64,000 nt of DNA, from the NCBI RefSeq assembly GCF_001642085.1, contig NZ_CP014699.1:1674001-1738000 (forward strand), given 5' to 3'. The position numbers were made by a program, and so were the translations under genes. The stretch comes from Streptococcus pantholopis (GTDB lineage Bacteria; Bacillota; Bacilli; Lactobacillales; Streptococcaceae). This document shows positions 45,382-55,270 of the stretch, piece by piece (position 1 is the first letter of the stretch; each line of letters starts with the position of its first letter). Below the pieces are notes generated by a model, which was not told the DNA's origin, ran no database searches, and worked only from the letters and a program-made list of their open reading frames with translations.

Positions 45382-45481
45382 CTACCTTCCCTCAAATTTC
45401 TTGCAGGCTTTTTAATATATATGTCAGTTTACAAGATCCGGTCACTGTTAAGACAGGACTTTATTTCTTTGTTCGCTGCCA

Positions 45482-45652
45482 TCACTTCCTGTTTCTGTCT
45501 GCCCAGTAAAGGTATAAAATCAAAACAGGAATAAAAATCAGAATCGGATACACAGAGCTGTAATGCCCTGATTGGATTTGCCCTATAACATAGCCAAAAC
45601 TGCCGATTAGATAAATTGATAACCATTTATTATTCTTCCAAAATCGCTTCAT
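45482..45652 (-). CDS. Small membrane protein of unknown function, overlapping the upstream gene
   Basis: I start at the ATG at 45652 (MKRFWKNNKWLSIYLIG), six bases after AAAGAGG. 56 residues with two hydrophobic segments (about 11-27 and 35-50), a basic N-terminus and a basic C-terminus (WADRNRK). It starts 23 bases inside the end of the nucleoside-phosphorylase gene, in another frame, so it is likely coupled. I do not recognise the family. It lies between that gene and cysS. Confidence 0.65.
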   Translation of the reverse strand: MKRFWKNNKWLSIYLIGSFGYVIGQIQSGHYSSVYPILIFIPVLILYLYWADRNRK

Positions 45653-46409
45653 TTTCAGCCTCTTTCGCAATAGCTAAAGCCAGATCAAATAAAGGCAGCC
45701 AATCAGGCAAGCTTTTGCGCCTTGCCTCCCAAGCACCATCAAGTCGGTTGACGTAATCAGCCGGATAGAAAAACTGACATACTTCCGCCTGACGAAATCT
45801 GGCCCAAGCCATGATAGCCGCCGCTTCCATATCTACGACTGCGGCACCAGAGGACATGCGGCGCTTAACCTTTTCCGGCGTTTCACGGTAAAAAGCATCT
45901 GTCGTCCAAGTCTTTGTTTTTATATAGCTGATACTATGTCTGTCAAAAACCTTTTCCATAATAGCCAACGACGCCTCATCATATCTGATTTCCTCGCTGG
46001 CAGGAGCATAGTGGTAACTTGTCCCTTCATCACGCAGAGCAGAAACCGGCAAAATAATGGTTTGACTTGTTATAGTTTTATCCAGAATACCGCAGGACCC
46101 CATAATGATAAACCTGCGGAAGCCCTTAGCTTTTAGTTCTTCTAAAACGCCAACTATCGCCGGTGCACCAACAGGAGCCAGGCAGACCGCGACCTTTTGT
46201 CTGCTTCTTTGGTAGATAAACCAGGACTGCTTGCCATTAAGGTTTTGCAAATAACCGCCAAGATGAACTTGTGGAAGCCCAGCCAGTTCTTCCACCATGT
46301 CACCGGCAAAAGAAAGAATAATGGTTTCACAGACCTCTCCGCCGCCTCGAACAGCTTTGTCTGTTGGTTCGATAATAGCAGGACTGTCATCAAATTCATT
46401 CAACAGCAT
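45630..46409 (-). CDS. Nucleoside phosphorylase (PNP/UDP type)
   Basis: 259 residues of the phosphorylase superfamily. Visible: IMGSCGILD for the phosphate/base loop, then VVDMEAAAIMAWARF with the ribose-binding Met-Glu pair, and a C-terminal segment ending in a disordered tail. It would split a nucleoside with phosphate. Substrate (uridine, purine or 5'-methylthioadenosine type) is not decided. It lies between cysE and the small membrane gene. Confidence 0.85.
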   Translation of the reverse strand: MLLNEFDDSPAIIEPTDKAVRGGGEVCETIILSFAGDMVEELAGLPQVHLGGYLQNLNGKQSWFIYQRSRQKVAVCLAPVGAPAIVGVLEELKAKGFRRFIIMGSCGILDKTITSQTIILPVSALRDEGTSYHYAPASEEIRYDEASLAIMEKVFDRHSISYIKTKTWTTDAFYRETPEKVKRRMSSGAAVVDMEAAAIMAWARFRQAEVCQFFYPADYVNRLDGAWEARRKSLPDWLPLFDLALAIAKEAENEAILEE

Positions 46410-46439
46410 ACTGCCTCCTATAACTTGCTGCCTCCACTA

Positions 46440-47063
46440 TCAAAGCTTAGAAGAGTGTAAGCTTGCATAACGCGCTTCTTCCAGTTTCGATGTGTAGTAT
46501 TTTGATTCCCGTTCTTCTTCCAACTGACTGATAGCTGCTTCATCTTTCTTACCATGGACACGGACGACCTTAGCCGGAACACCTACTACGGTGACATCAG
46601 GCGGAACATCCGCAACAACAACCGCTGCAGCACCAACCTTGGCATTCTCTCCAATTTCAATAGGTCCGATGACCTGAGAATGAGCCGAAACAAGAGCCCC
46701 CTTACGGACAGTGGGGTGACGCTTGCCCACATCCTTCCCGGTTCCCCCTAAGGTTACGCCGTGATAGAGCATAGCCCCTTTTTCTACAACAGCCGTCTCT
46801 CCAATCACCAAACCAGAACCGTGGTCAATAAAGACTCCTTCAGCAATTTCAGCGCCCGGATGAATTTCAATCTGCGTCCAAAATCGCCAAAACTGGCTAT
46901 GCATCCTCGCTAGCAAGCGAAAACCACGCACCCATAAAAAATGAGACAGCCGATGCGCAGCCAAAGCCTTTATCCCCGGATAAGTCAACAATACTTCAAG
47001 TGACGTGCGGGCAGCCGGATCATTTTCTTTTACAATAGCAATACTTTCTTTCCACCAGCCCAT
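46440..47063 (-). CDS. cysE: Serine O-acetyltransferase
   Basis: I use the ATG at 47063, after GAGGAG. 207 residues. An N-terminal helical region, then a left-handed beta-helix of hexapeptide repeats with DHGSGLVIGETAVV and GGTGKDVGKRHPT. It makes O-acetylserine, the precursor of cysteine. Its Shine-Dalgarno lies three bases from the end of a hairpin-repeat array, so its transcript probably carries that array as leader. Confidence 0.95.
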   Translation of the reverse strand: MGWWKESIAIVKENDPAARTSLEVLLTYPGIKALAAHRLSHFLWVRGFRLLARMHSQFWRFWTQIEIHPGAEIAEGVFIDHGSGLVIGETAVVEKGAMLYHGVTLGGTGKDVGKRHPTVRKGALVSAHSQVIGPIEIGENAKVGAAAVVVADVPPDVTVVGVPAKVVRVHGKKDEAAISQLEEERESKYYTSKLEEARYASLHSSKL

Positions 47064-47079
47064 AACAACTCCTCTCAAC

Positions 47080-47631
47080 AAGATACAAAGGGCGTTCAAG
47101 CTCACAGCAAAAATAGGAGACTGACCGCCGAGTCACTAAAGACTCTAGGGAAGGCTATCTTTTTTGCAAAGAGCTTAGCCCGTGTTCAGTTCAAACAAGA
47201 TACAAAGGCCGTTAAAAGAGCAAAGCAAAAATGACGGTAAGCCAGAAATCTTCGATTTCGTCGGCGCACCTCTGCCAGGACGACTAGAAGGCTGCGGGCG
47301 GCCGCTAGGACGATAAAGCCTTCAGACGGCTACGGCTGGTTAACTTGAAATCAATTCTAAACTTAGGTATGTCTTTTTTGCACAGCTCTTAGGCCGTGTT
47401 CAATTACACAAGATACAAAGGCCGTTAAAAGAGCAAAGCAAAAATAGGAGACTGGACGAAGAGCCATAGGTCTCTAGGACAGGCTGTCTTTTTTGCACAG
47501 CTCTTAGGCCGTGTTCAATTACACAAGATACAAAGGGCGTTTAAAGCTCACAGCAAAAACAGGGGACTGACTGACGAATCGCCAGATTCTAAGTCAGAAC
47601 ATCTTTTCTTCGCAGCGTTTAACCTTATTTT
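47080..47631. repeat. Tandem hairpin-repeat array (four units, one enlarged)
   Basis: Units begin at 47080, 47198, 47410 and 47525, all with AAGATACAAAGG(G/C)CGTT. Units 1, 3 and 4 are of the compact AAAATAGGAGACTG type, about 115 bases. Unit 2 is 212 bases and carries the second interior (GGTAAGCCAGAAATC-TTCGATTTCGTCGG) plus an extra GC-rich stem, GGCTGCGGGCGGCCGC. Unit 4 loses the standard right end. The array ends two bases inside the stop of the SseB-like gene on its right. Confidence 0.85.
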
Positions 47632-48379
47632 AAACATCAATATCCGACCAATTGATTAAAATTTGCTCTTCATCAAATGGGTTAACAGCCAGACCAAAGG
47701 TCTCTTCTGTTTCTGCCTGACCCTCCCTTGGTTTATAAATATCTTCAATTTTCCAAGTCAGGATAAGGCCCTGCGCTTGTCGGAAAGCACCGCCAAATTC
47801 TTCCTTATTGTACCATTTGGCAAAGCTGGCCAGGTTAGAGAAAATGGGGACATAGCGTTCCCCTTCCGGGGTAGCCATAATTGGAAAAAGACGTTCAAAA
47901 TGATTATCTTCCTGCGGATGAATATAGACAGGCACCAGATAATATTTATCCATAGTATCGGCCTGTACATTTTTTTCATTCAGTAAGTGATCCAAAATAG
48001 AACTATAAGTCGCCAAAAACTGGATCATATCCTTGCTTGAAAAGATAGTTGAATTCTCAAAATCTCCTGTTTTTTTCAAGTTGAAAGCCAAACCGGCAGA
48101 GCCTTTGGCAATCCCTTCTTCTAGGACGGTCAAAGCAGATCGCTTGGTCCAGTGCTGATTTCTGGCACTGATTTCCTCTTTTTTAAAATTATCTAAATCA
48201 GTAAAATCGGTAAAGACAGGAGTTACTTGCTGGCCGCTGATTTCAAGAATATAGGGCTGATCACTGGCCAAAACAGGATAGCTGTGCAGGGCATTGACCA
48301 AGGCAATGCTGTCTAAAAAATGGTCAGGGTCTGCAATAAACTTTCGCAGACTGACATCAAGTTCTTCTATTTTGCTCAT
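47630..48379 (-). CDS. SseB-family protein
   Basis: 249 residues, with an N-terminal helical start (MSKIEELDVSLRKFIADP) and a central SseB-type segment (PIMATPEGERYVPIFSNLASFAKW, of which the core is PEGERYVPIFSN). There is no signal peptide. The function of such proteins in Gram-positives is unknown. It starts five bases after the pnp stop, so it is co-transcribed with pnp. Confidence 0.8.
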   Translation of the reverse strand: MSKIEELDVSLRKFIADPDHFLDSIALVNALHSYPVLASDQPYILEISGQQVTPVFTDFTDLDNFKKEEISARNQHWTKRSALTVLEEGIAKGSAGLAFNLKKTGDFENSTIFSSKDMIQFLATYSSILDHLLNEKNVQADTMDKYYLVPVYIHPQEDNHFERLFPIMATPEGERYVPIFSNLASFAKWYNKEEFGGAFRQAQGLILTWKIEDIYKPREGQAETEETFGLAVNPFDEEQILINWSDIDV

Positions 48380-48384
48380 GTCCT

Positions 48385-50556
48385 CTATTTTTCTTTCCTA
48401 TTATGATGATGTTTATGGTGCGAATGCTCTTTGTGATCTTTTTCTGACCGCTGCGGACGCGGAAGCAGGGCCTTCATTGAAGCATCTACCCGGCCTTTAT
48501 CGTCAATCTTGATAACTTTAACATCAACTTCATCGCCTAGACTCAGCACATCTTCCACCTTGTTCACCCGTCTCCAGGCCAGCTCGGAAATATGCACTAA
48601 AGCATCTGTTTTTTCAAAAAGATTGACAAAAGCACCAAATTTTTCAATGCGCACAACCTTGCCGTGATAAACTTCATCCACCTTAGCTTCGCGGACCAAA
48701 CCGGCAATAATCTCTTTAGCCCGTTCAATAGCTGACTGATCGCTGGAATAAATAGCAACATGGCCTTCTTCATCAATATCAATCTTAACGCCGGTTTCTT
48801 CAATAATTTTATCAATAGTCTCCCCGCCTCTGCCGATGACAATTTTGATTTTATCAACATCGATTGTCATCGTATCGATCTTAGGCGCTGTCGGTGCCAG
48901 TTCAGACCGCGGCTGAGGAATTGTAGCTTCGATTAAATCTAAAATTTCAAAGCGAGCTTTCTTGGCCTGAGCCAGAGCCTCTTCTAAAATTTGCGGTGTA
49001 ATACCGGCAATTTTGATATCCATCTGCAAGGCAGTAATCCCTCGGCGCGTACCCGCTACTTTGAAATCCATGTCGCCAAAGTGGTCTTCCAAACCTTGGA
49101 TATCTGTCAAAATGGTATACCGTGTCCCATCTGAAATCAGCCCCATTGCAATACCGGCAACAGGCGCTTTGATAGGGACGCCCCCAGCCATTAAAGCTAG
49201 AGTTCCGGCACAGATAGAAGCCTGTGAAGAGGATCCATTAGACTCCAGTACCTCTGCCACCAGACGGATAGCATAGGGGAAATCCTCAAAACTAGGCAGC
49301 ACCTGAGCCAAGGCCCGCTCACCGAGTGCACCGTGTCCGATTTCCCGCCGGCCGGGTGCCCCGTAACGTCCGGTTTCGCCGACAGAATACTGGGGAAAAT
49401 TATAGTGATGGATAAACCGTTTCTTATATTCTGGGTCTAAACCGTCAACAATTTGAGTTTCTCCCATAGGGGCCAGAGTTAATACGGATAAAGCCTGTGT
49501 CTGCCCGCGTGTAAAGAGGCCGGAGCCATGAACCTGCGGCAGAAAATCAATCTCAGCATCCAGCGGACGAATTTCATCAATCCTGCGGCCGTCAGGACGA
49601 ACCTTATCTTCAGTAATCAGGCGGCGAACCTCTGCATGCTCCATCTGCTCAAGAATTTCAGCCACATCCCGCATGATGGTATCCAAATCTTCGGCATCTG
49701 CAAACCGCTCTTCATAGACAGCTGTCACTTCTTCCTTAAGTTTTTCGGTAGCCGCTTCACGAGCCTGTTTTTCCTCTATCTGAACCGCTTTTTGCAGCTC
49801 GAGAGAATAGGCTGCAGTAATTTCTTCCTGAAGACTGCTGTCGACTTGCAAGAGTTCAACCTCGGCTTTAGGCTTGCCGACCTGAGCAATGATATTTTCT
49901 TGAAAAGCGATCAGCTCCTTTATCGCCTCATGTCCCTTGAGCAAAGCTTCAAGCATAATCTCCTCAGATAGTTCCTTAGCCCCGGATTCTACCATATTAA
50001 TGGCATCTTTCGTCCCTGCTACAGTTAAATCTAAAAGCGATTGCTCTTTTTGCTGGGCTGTCGGGTTAATGATAAAGTCCTCGTCAATGTAAGCCACCTG
50101 AACACCAGCAATTGGACCCTCAAAAGGAATATCCGAAACAGATAAGGCCAGGGATGAACCTAACATTGCGGTCATAGGGGCGCTGGCATCTGCATCGTAA
50201 GACAGAACCGTATTTATGACCTGTACCTCATTACGAAACCCTTCTGCAAACAGCGGCCGAATCGGGCGGTCAATCAAACGAGCCGTCAGAGTCGCATCTG
50301 TTGAAGGGCGGCCTTCCCGTTTATTAAATCCTCCCGGAAATTTCCCGGCTGCGTACATCTTTTCTTCGTAATTCACTTGTAAAGGGAAAAAATCTCCGGC
50401 GGACATTTTCTTTGACATGGTAGCAGCTGTCAGTACAGTGCTTTCCCCATAGCGAATCAAGGCGGCACCGTTGGCCTGCTTAGCCAGCTGGCCGATTTCA
50501 ATGATGAGGGGCCGGCCGGCAAAAGTTGTCTGAAAAACCTGTTTTGTCATTGTCAT
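48385..50556 (-). CDS. pnp: Polynucleotide phosphorylase
   Basis: 723 residues, full length. Two RNase PH domains (about 10-230 and 310-550) with [20 protein letters not shown] and the catalytic second domain around [18 protein letters not shown]; a KH domain with [16 protein letters not shown] (about 565-580); an S1 domain (about 620-690); and a His/Lys-rich tail. It degrades RNA 3' to 5' by phosphorolysis and is part of the degradosome. It leads the pnp-SseB-cysE block. Confidence 0.97.
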   Translation of the reverse strand: MTMTKQVFQTTFAGRPLIIEIGQLAKQANGAALIRYGESTVLTAATMSKKMSAGDFFPLQVNYEEKMYAAGKFPGGFNKREGRPSTDATLTARLIDRPIRPLFAEGFRNEVQVINTVLSYDADASAPMTAMLGSSLALSVSDIPFEGPIAGVQVAYIDEDFIINPTAQQKEQSLLDLTVAGTKDAINMVESGAKELSEEIMLEALLKGHEAIKELIAFQENIIAQVGKPKAEVELLQVDSSLQEEITAAYSLELQKAVQIEEKQAREAATEKLKEEVTAVYEERFADAEDLDTIMRDVAEILEQMEHAEVRRLITEDKVRPDGRRIDEIRPLDAEIDFLPQVHGSGLFTRGQTQALSVLTLAPMGETQIVDGLDPEYKKRFIHHYNFPQYSVGETGRYGAPGRREIGHGALGERALAQVLPSFEDFPYAIRLVAEVLESNGSSSQASICAGTLALMAGGVPIKAPVAGIAMGLISDGTRYTILTDIQGLEDHFGDMDFKVAGTRRGITALQMDIKIAGITPQILEEALAQAKKARFEILDLIEATIPQPRSELAPTAPKIDTMTIDVDKIKIVIGRGGETIDKIIEETGVKIDIDEEGHVAIYSSDQSAIERAKEIIAGLVREAKVDEVYHGKVVRIEKFGAFVNLFEKTDALVHISELAWRRVNKVEDVLSLGDEVDVKVIKIDDKGRVDASMKALLPRPQRSEKDHKEHSHHKHHHNRKEK

Positions 50557-50879
50557 CTCCTTAAGTCATCAAAAATATTTAAAATACTATCTATCCGGAT
50601 GAAACTGCTAAAACCCAGCGGTTATATCAAGGTCAGCAGGCTGATACCCTTAAAAATAGTGACGTTTTTGCTTCTTATAATAATGATAGCATACGTGTTT
50701 TCTACAAAAACTAATCTGTAAGGCCTTTACAAACTTGTTTTTGTATAAAACCACGTATTGTTATTATCATACCATAATTTAAGCAAAATAAAAAATCCGG
50801 AAAACTGTCTCTTTTTCAAAAAAACTGCTGTCTTTAAAATGAGCAGCAGATGATTTTCTCTTCCCTAATGAAGAAAAGA
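50557..50879. other. pnp upstream region
   Basis: Intergenic, AT-rich. A CTGCTG/CAGCAG stem at about 50825-50853 may be part of the terminator region of adhE. No gene or clear promoter was identified. Confidence 0.3.
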
Positions 50880-50963
50880 GGCTGGGACAAAAGTCCTGCC
50901 TCGTTTCATTTTTTTAGATATATGCGTTTGACGCAGTGGTTTATTGGAAGTTCTTGTCCCACT
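50880..50963. repeat. GCTGGGAC-type intergenic hairpin repeat, copy 1
   Basis: Begins GGCTGGGACAAAAGTCCTGCC and ends CTTGTCCCAC, so the ends pair. An inner TGCGTTTGACGCA stem lies within. It sits just past the adhE stop, where it probably acts as a terminator. A second copy starts at 63942. Confidence 0.8.
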
Positions 50964-50981
50964 TTCCATTTTTATCAGCTC

Positions 50982-53663
50982 TTAGAACTGGTCAATTAAC
51001 AATTGTTTCAGCTCTGCAATGTAAGGCTGACGCGGGTTGGCAGGAGTACATTGATCATCGTAAGCCAGACTTGCCAGACGGTCAACAGCTGCATCAAAGG
51101 CCTCTTTGGTAACGCCATTAGCAGACAGTTTAGGCTCAACACCGACAGCATGCATAAGTTTATCGATGCGTTGGCAAAGTGCTTCGACTAATTCCGCATC
51201 ATCTTTGCCCTGCAGACCCAGATAGCGAGCAATATCAGCGTAATCGCGCTGTGCACGGTATTCTTCATAGCGTGGGTAGACAGAGCGTTTCACATTGCCG
51301 GCTACTCCATTGTAGCGGATAACATGCTGCATGGCAATGGCAATAGCAAGACCATGCGGCAGACCGAATTCCCCACCGGTTTTGTGAGCAAGAGAGTGGT
51401 TAATTCCTAAGAAGGCATTCCCGAAGGCCATACCGGCAATTGTAGAAGCATAATGCATATTTTCTTTAGCCTGTTCGCCGCGCAGAGTCGGATTTTGAGG
51501 ATCATAGTTATAAGCATCTTCTAAGTTCTCAATAATCAGTTTGATAGCTTCAAGCGACCAAGGTCTTGTGAAGTCAGAAGCCATAACTGAAACATAAGAT
51601 TCCAGCGCATGTGACAAGGCGTCAAGACCTGACCAGGCAGCAGTCCGTTTTGGCACAGTCATAACAAATTCCGGATCAACAATTGCCACTTGCGGAACCA
51701 GCTCATAGTCGGCCAGCGGGTATTTGACATGAGTGAAATCGTCAGTAATAACAGCAAACGGTGTCACTTCAGCCCCTGTCCCTGAAGTTGTCGGGATACA
51801 GAAGAGGCGTGTTTCTGTTTGGTGTTTGAATTTGACAATCCGTTTACGGATATCAATGAATTTTTGCTGCAATTCAAGGAAGAACTCGCTTACATTGTCA
51901 TAACTGTCGAGCCAGCCAGCTTCCTTATCAAGCGATACCTCATAAATCAAGCGGGCAATCTTAGACGCATCAATTGCGGAACCCCCGCCGATAGCAATAA
52001 CGGTGTCCGGTTTGAAATCACGCATTTGTTTGGCAATTTCGATAGTTTGGCCTAAAGTCGGATCCGGTTTGATGGTGCCGTAAAGAGAGGTCACAACCTT
52101 TTCATCGCGTAAAGCGAGCTGCGCATAAACTGTGTCAACAAAACCGAACTGAACCATACCGGGGTCAGCTACGATAAGCGCGCGCTTCATTGGTTCATAG
52201 GCATCCTGCAAGTAAGAAATGGCATTCTTTTCGTAGTAAGTTTTTTCCGGCAGACGGACCCATTGCGGACGATTGCGGCGCTTAGCAACAGTTTTCACAT
52301 TCAAAAGGTCGCCGGTTGATAAATTGTGAGACAATGAATTTTTCCCCCATGATCCTGTTCCAAGAGTTAAGCTGGCTTGCAGCGCATCTGTGTAAACATC
52401 TCCGATACCGCCGACTGAGTCTGGCTGGTTAACCAAGATACGAGACGAATTCAGAGCATCACCGAATTCAGTGACAAACGGATCAGACTGTGAGCCGATT
52501 TGAATAGCACAGTTGTGGCCTGCCCCTTGATAATCCAGCAGAGCAGCTACGATTTCGATACCGTCCTGACGGTCTTTAGCTTTATAGACAGAAAGGAGAG
52601 GAGAAAGTTTTTCTGATGACAGTTTTTCGCCGATATTTTTCTTATCCAGCTCAAACAAGAGAACATCTTTGCCTTCCGGAAGATTGACACCGGCCTGTTC
52701 GCAGATCCATTGCGCCGACATACCGGCAACCGGTCCGTTTACCCCGTGGCCATCATTGAAAACAAAATCTTCAAGTTTTTTGTAATCTTTCTTAGGAACC
52801 AGATAAGCGCCTTTTTCCTGCATTTTTTCCAGCCACTCTTTGTAAACCGGTGCTTCAACAACTGCTGAATTTTCAGTAGCACAGATCATGCCGTTATCGA
52901 AACGTTTTGACAGGAGAAGGTCTTCAACGGCCCGATCGAGATGGGCTGTCGCATCAACAAAGACCGCACCGTTACCGGCACCAACACCCATAGATGGATT
53001 CCCTGATTTAAGAGCCGCATTCACCATGCCCGGACCGCCTGTTGCCAAAATGGAAGCAATATTTTTGTTGGAAATCAAAGCGCTGGTATTAGCGATTGAT
53101 GGAGTGTCAATCCATTGAATAATATTCTCAGGTGCACCGGCTTTAACAGCTGCATCGTATAAGATTTGGGCTGCATGCGCTGAACAGTTTTGAGCTGCCG
53201 GGTGGAAAGCAAAGACAATAGCATTTCTGGTTTTCAGAGCGACTAAAATCTTAAACATGGTTGTTGAAGTCGGATTGGTAGTCGGCACGATTCCGGCCAG
53301 CACACCCAGAGGAGCTGCGATTTTAACACCGCCTGCAACTTTATCTTCACCGATAATGCCTACAGTTTTTTCATTTTTAATTCTTTCGTAAACATACTCT
53401 GTAGCAAAGTGATTTTTCGTATCCTTATCTTCAACAATACCGCGGCCGGTTTCTTCATGAGCTTCTTTTGCCAGCTGAAGAGATGCTTCAGAACCCGCCA
53501 AGGCCATGGCTGCAACGATTTTATCCACCTGTTCCTGTGTATAAGTGGCATAAACCGCCTCAGCAGCCAAAGCCTTTTCAACTAAGCCGTTCGTATACTG
53601 AGCCGCAGCCTCTTCTTGTGAAAGTTCTGCTTTTTTAACGTCTGTTTTTGCTTCTTTAACCAT
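50982..53663 (-). CDS. adhE: Bifunctional acetaldehyde-CoA / alcohol dehydrogenase
   Basis: 893 residues. The N-terminal CoA-acylating aldehyde dehydrogenase domain (about 1-440) has the catalytic Cys in NGMICATENS. The C-terminal iron-dependent alcohol dehydrogenase domain (about 460-893) has GGGSAIDASK and iron ligands in the GLPHGLAIAI and MHYASTIAGMAFGNAFLGINHS segments (core HSLAHKTGG). It makes ethanol from acetyl-CoA, oxidising two NADH, and forms spirosomes. The promoter lies between two Rex-like boxes, so it is likely induced at high NADH/NAD+. Confidence 0.97.
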   Translation of the reverse strand: MVKEAKTDVKKAELSQEEAAAQYTNGLVEKALAAEAVYATYTQEQVDKIVAAMALAGSEASLQLAKEAHEETGRGIVEDKDTKNHFATEYVYERIKNEKTVGIIGEDKVAGGVKIAAPLGVLAGIVPTTNPTSTTMFKILVALKTRNAIVFAFHPAAQNCSAHAAQILYDAAVKAGAPENIIQWIDTPSIANTSALISNKNIASILATGGPGMVNAALKSGNPSMGVGAGNGAVFVDATAHLDRAVEDLLLSKRFDNGMICATENSAVVEAPVYKEWLEKMQEKGAYLVPKKDYKKLEDFVFNDGHGVNGPVAGMSAQWICEQAGVNLPEGKDVLLFELDKKNIGEKLSSEKLSPLLSVYKAKDRQDGIEIVAALLDYQGAGHNCAIQIGSQSDPFVTEFGDALNSSRILVNQPDSVGGIGDVYTDALQASLTLGTGSWGKNSLSHNLSTGDLLNVKTVAKRRNRPQWVRLPEKTYYEKNAISYLQDAYEPMKRALIVADPGMVQFGFVDTVYAQLALRDEKVVTSLYGTIKPDPTLGQTIEIAKQMRDFKPDTVIAIGGGSAIDASKIARLIYEVSLDKEAGWLDSYDNVSEFFLELQQKFIDIRKRIVKFKHQTETRLFCIPTTSGTGAEVTPFAVITDDFTHVKYPLADYELVPQVAIVDPEFVMTVPKRTAAWSGLDALSHALESYVSVMASDFTRPWSLEAIKLIIENLEDAYNYDPQNPTLRGEQAKENMHYASTIAGMAFGNAFLGINHSLAHKTGGEFGLPHGLAIAIAMQHVIRYNGVAGNVKRSVYPRYEEYRAQRDYADIARYLGLQGKDDAELVEALCQRIDKLMHAVGVEPKLSANGVTKEAFDAAVDRLASLAYDDQCTPANPRQPYIAELKQLLIDQF

Positions 53664-53718
53664 TAAAAAACTCCTTTGTAAATAGCGATGGCTGAATTTT
53701 CAAGCTAAGAAAATTCAT

Positions 53719-53793
53719 TTGTGATTTTTTTCACTTGTTATTATATAATTTTCTTTCCCCGAAATCAAGTCTTTTTTGTGATTTTTTTCATTT
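53719..53793 (-). promoter_or_regulatory. adhE promoter flanked by two Rex-like operators
   Basis: On the minus strand, TTGATT (53763-53768) and TATAAT (53740-53745) are 17 bases apart. On the plus strand, TTGTGA-N6-TCACTT (53719-53736) overlies the start-site side and TTGTGA-N6-TCATTT (53776-53793) lies upstream of the -35. Both resemble the Rex consensus TTGTGA-N6-TCACAA, the first more closely. Confidence 0.78.
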
Positions 53794-53990
53794 ATTTTGT
53801 CAGTGATAGGTGCAAAGCCTTGCAGGACAGGGATAAGAAGGATTTGATTTCTAAAAAATAAGTCTGATTGAATGAGGCATAATATAAAAGCTGTCAAATA
53901 AAATCACAGAAAGAGGAGATTCCAATAGTCTGAAGTGCTTCTCTACTATTTGCCTGCCGCTGCTTTCTAGTCATCCGGCCTTCATTGTCT

Positions 53991-54039
53991 AAAAAAAGAA
54001 CCTAAAGCCAAAATCGTTTGTTCGGGCTTTGGGTTCTTT
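53991..54039 (-). terminator. Terminator of rpsO
   Basis: AAAGAACCTAAAGCC pairs with GGCTTTGGGTTCTTT (one mismatch), with T on the minus strand, 17 bases past rpsO. Confidence 0.85.
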
Positions 54040-54055
54040 AAATAATTGTTTTTGC

Positions 54056-54325
54056 TTAGCGGCGCAGTCCTAAGGACTGAATCAGCTCACGGTAGCGGTT
54101 GACATCTGTACGGCGCAAGTAAGCCAGCAAGTTCCGGCGGTGGCCGATTTTCTTCATCAGTCCACGGTATGTTGCATGGTCTTTTTTATGCTGCTTGATA
54201 TGCTCGTTCAAATGGTTGATTTCCCAAGTCAAAACAGCTACCTGTACTTCAACACTGCCCGTATCGCCTTCATGGCGCGCATATTGTGCAATAATTTCAT
54301 TTTTTTTCTCTTTTGAGATTGCCAT
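54056..54325 (-). CDS. rpsO: 30S ribosomal protein S15
   Basis: 89 residues, full length, with the conserved [20 protein letters not shown] and [17 protein letters not shown]. It has its own promoter (54417-54445) and terminator. Its 90-base leader can form small GGTTC/GAAC stems, which may mediate feedback, although this is not shown. Confidence 0.97.
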   Translation of the reverse strand: MAISKEKKNEIIAQYARHEGDTGSVEVQVAVLTWEINHLNEHIKQHKKDHATYRGLMKKIGHRRNLLAYLRRTDVNRYRELIQSLGLRR

Positions 54326-54416
54326 AGTTCTTCTCCTTTTATTGCTTCATCCGAGTTCTGGGTTTTGGCAGGTCCCGGAACCAAGAAAAAGTTAGTTTGT
54401 CTTTGCGACTGTTCTT

Positions 54417-54445
54417 ATTGTAACAAATTCAAAAAAGCCCGTCAA
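54417..54445 (-). promoter_or_regulatory. rpsO promoter
   Basis: TTGACG (54440-54445) and TACAAT (54417-54422), 17 bases apart on the minus strand. Confidence 0.78.
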
Positions 54446-54554
54446 ACATTAATTAAACAGCTGTCGGATCTTTCCTTATATTTCAGCTAAAAAATTCAAA
54501 GATAAAAACACTCTGCAAGCAGGACAAGAACAGCTTGTCATTAAAACTCTCTTC

Positions 54555-54583
54555 TTTATTTACAGGCCATTTTGTGATATAGT
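54555..54583 (+). promoter_or_regulatory. def promoter
   Basis: TTTATT (54555-54560) and TATAGT (54578-54583) are 17 bases apart, with an extended -10 TGA. It diverges from the rpsO promoter. Confidence 0.5.
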
Positions 54584-54637
54584 AGATTTGTTTGAATTCA
54601 AAAATAATTTAATATCGCATTAATAAAGGAGAACAGC

Positions 54638-55252
54638 ATGTCAGTACAGGACAAATTAATACGGCCGAGCCGTGTCATTACAATGGATGATATTATTCGT
54701 GAAGGGCAGCCTACTCTGCGGGAACGGGCTAAAGATGTCAGCCTGCCCATACAGGACGAGGACATTATTCTGGGGGAAAAAATGCTGCAGTTTCTTAAGA
54801 ACTCTCAGGATCCTGCGACAGCTGAAAAAATGGGCCTGCGGGGCGGTGTTGGACTGGCTGCTCCGCAGCTCAATATTTCTAAACGGATTATTGCAGTGCT
54901 GATTCCTAACCCAGAGGATGAGGACGGCAACCCACCGGCAGAAAGCTATAGTTTGCAGGAAGTCATGTATAATCCTAAGATTGTTGCTCATTCCGTACAA
55001 GAGGCTACACTGGCTGACGGCGAAGGCTGCCTGTCCGTTGACCGGGAAGTTCCCGGGTATGTTATCCGCCATGCTCGTGTAACCGTTGATTACTACAATA
55101 AAAATGGGGAAAAACAAAGGATTAAGTTAAAGGGCTATCGGGCTATTGTCGTTCAGCATGAAATTGACCATACAAACGGTATTATGTTCTATGACCGCAT
55201 CAATGAAGCTGAGCCTTTTGCTGTTAAAGAAGGCTTGCTGATTATTGAATAA
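54638..55252 (+). CDS. def: Peptide deformylase (type 2, Gram-positive)
   Basis: 204 residues. Motif 1 is GVGLAAPQ, motif 2 is EGCLSVD with the metal-binding Cys, and motif 3 is QHEIDH with two His ligands. It removes the formyl group from nascent proteins. The insertions in the N-terminal part are typical of the type 2 enzyme of streptococci. The Shine-Dalgarno AAAGGAG is good. The LtaS-like gene follows after 18 bases. Confidence 0.96.
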   Translation: MSVQDKLIRPSRVITMDDIIREGQPTLRERAKDVSLPIQDEDIILGEKMLQFLKNSQDPATAEKMGLRGGVGLAAPQLNISKRIIAVLIPNPEDEDGNPPAESYSLQEVMYNPKIVAHSVQEATLADGEGCLSVDREVPGYVIRHARVTVDYYNKNGEKQRIKLKGYRAIVVQHEIDHTNGIMFYDRINEAEPFAVKEGLLIIE

Positions 55253-55270
55253 ATCATCAAGGAGTGCATT

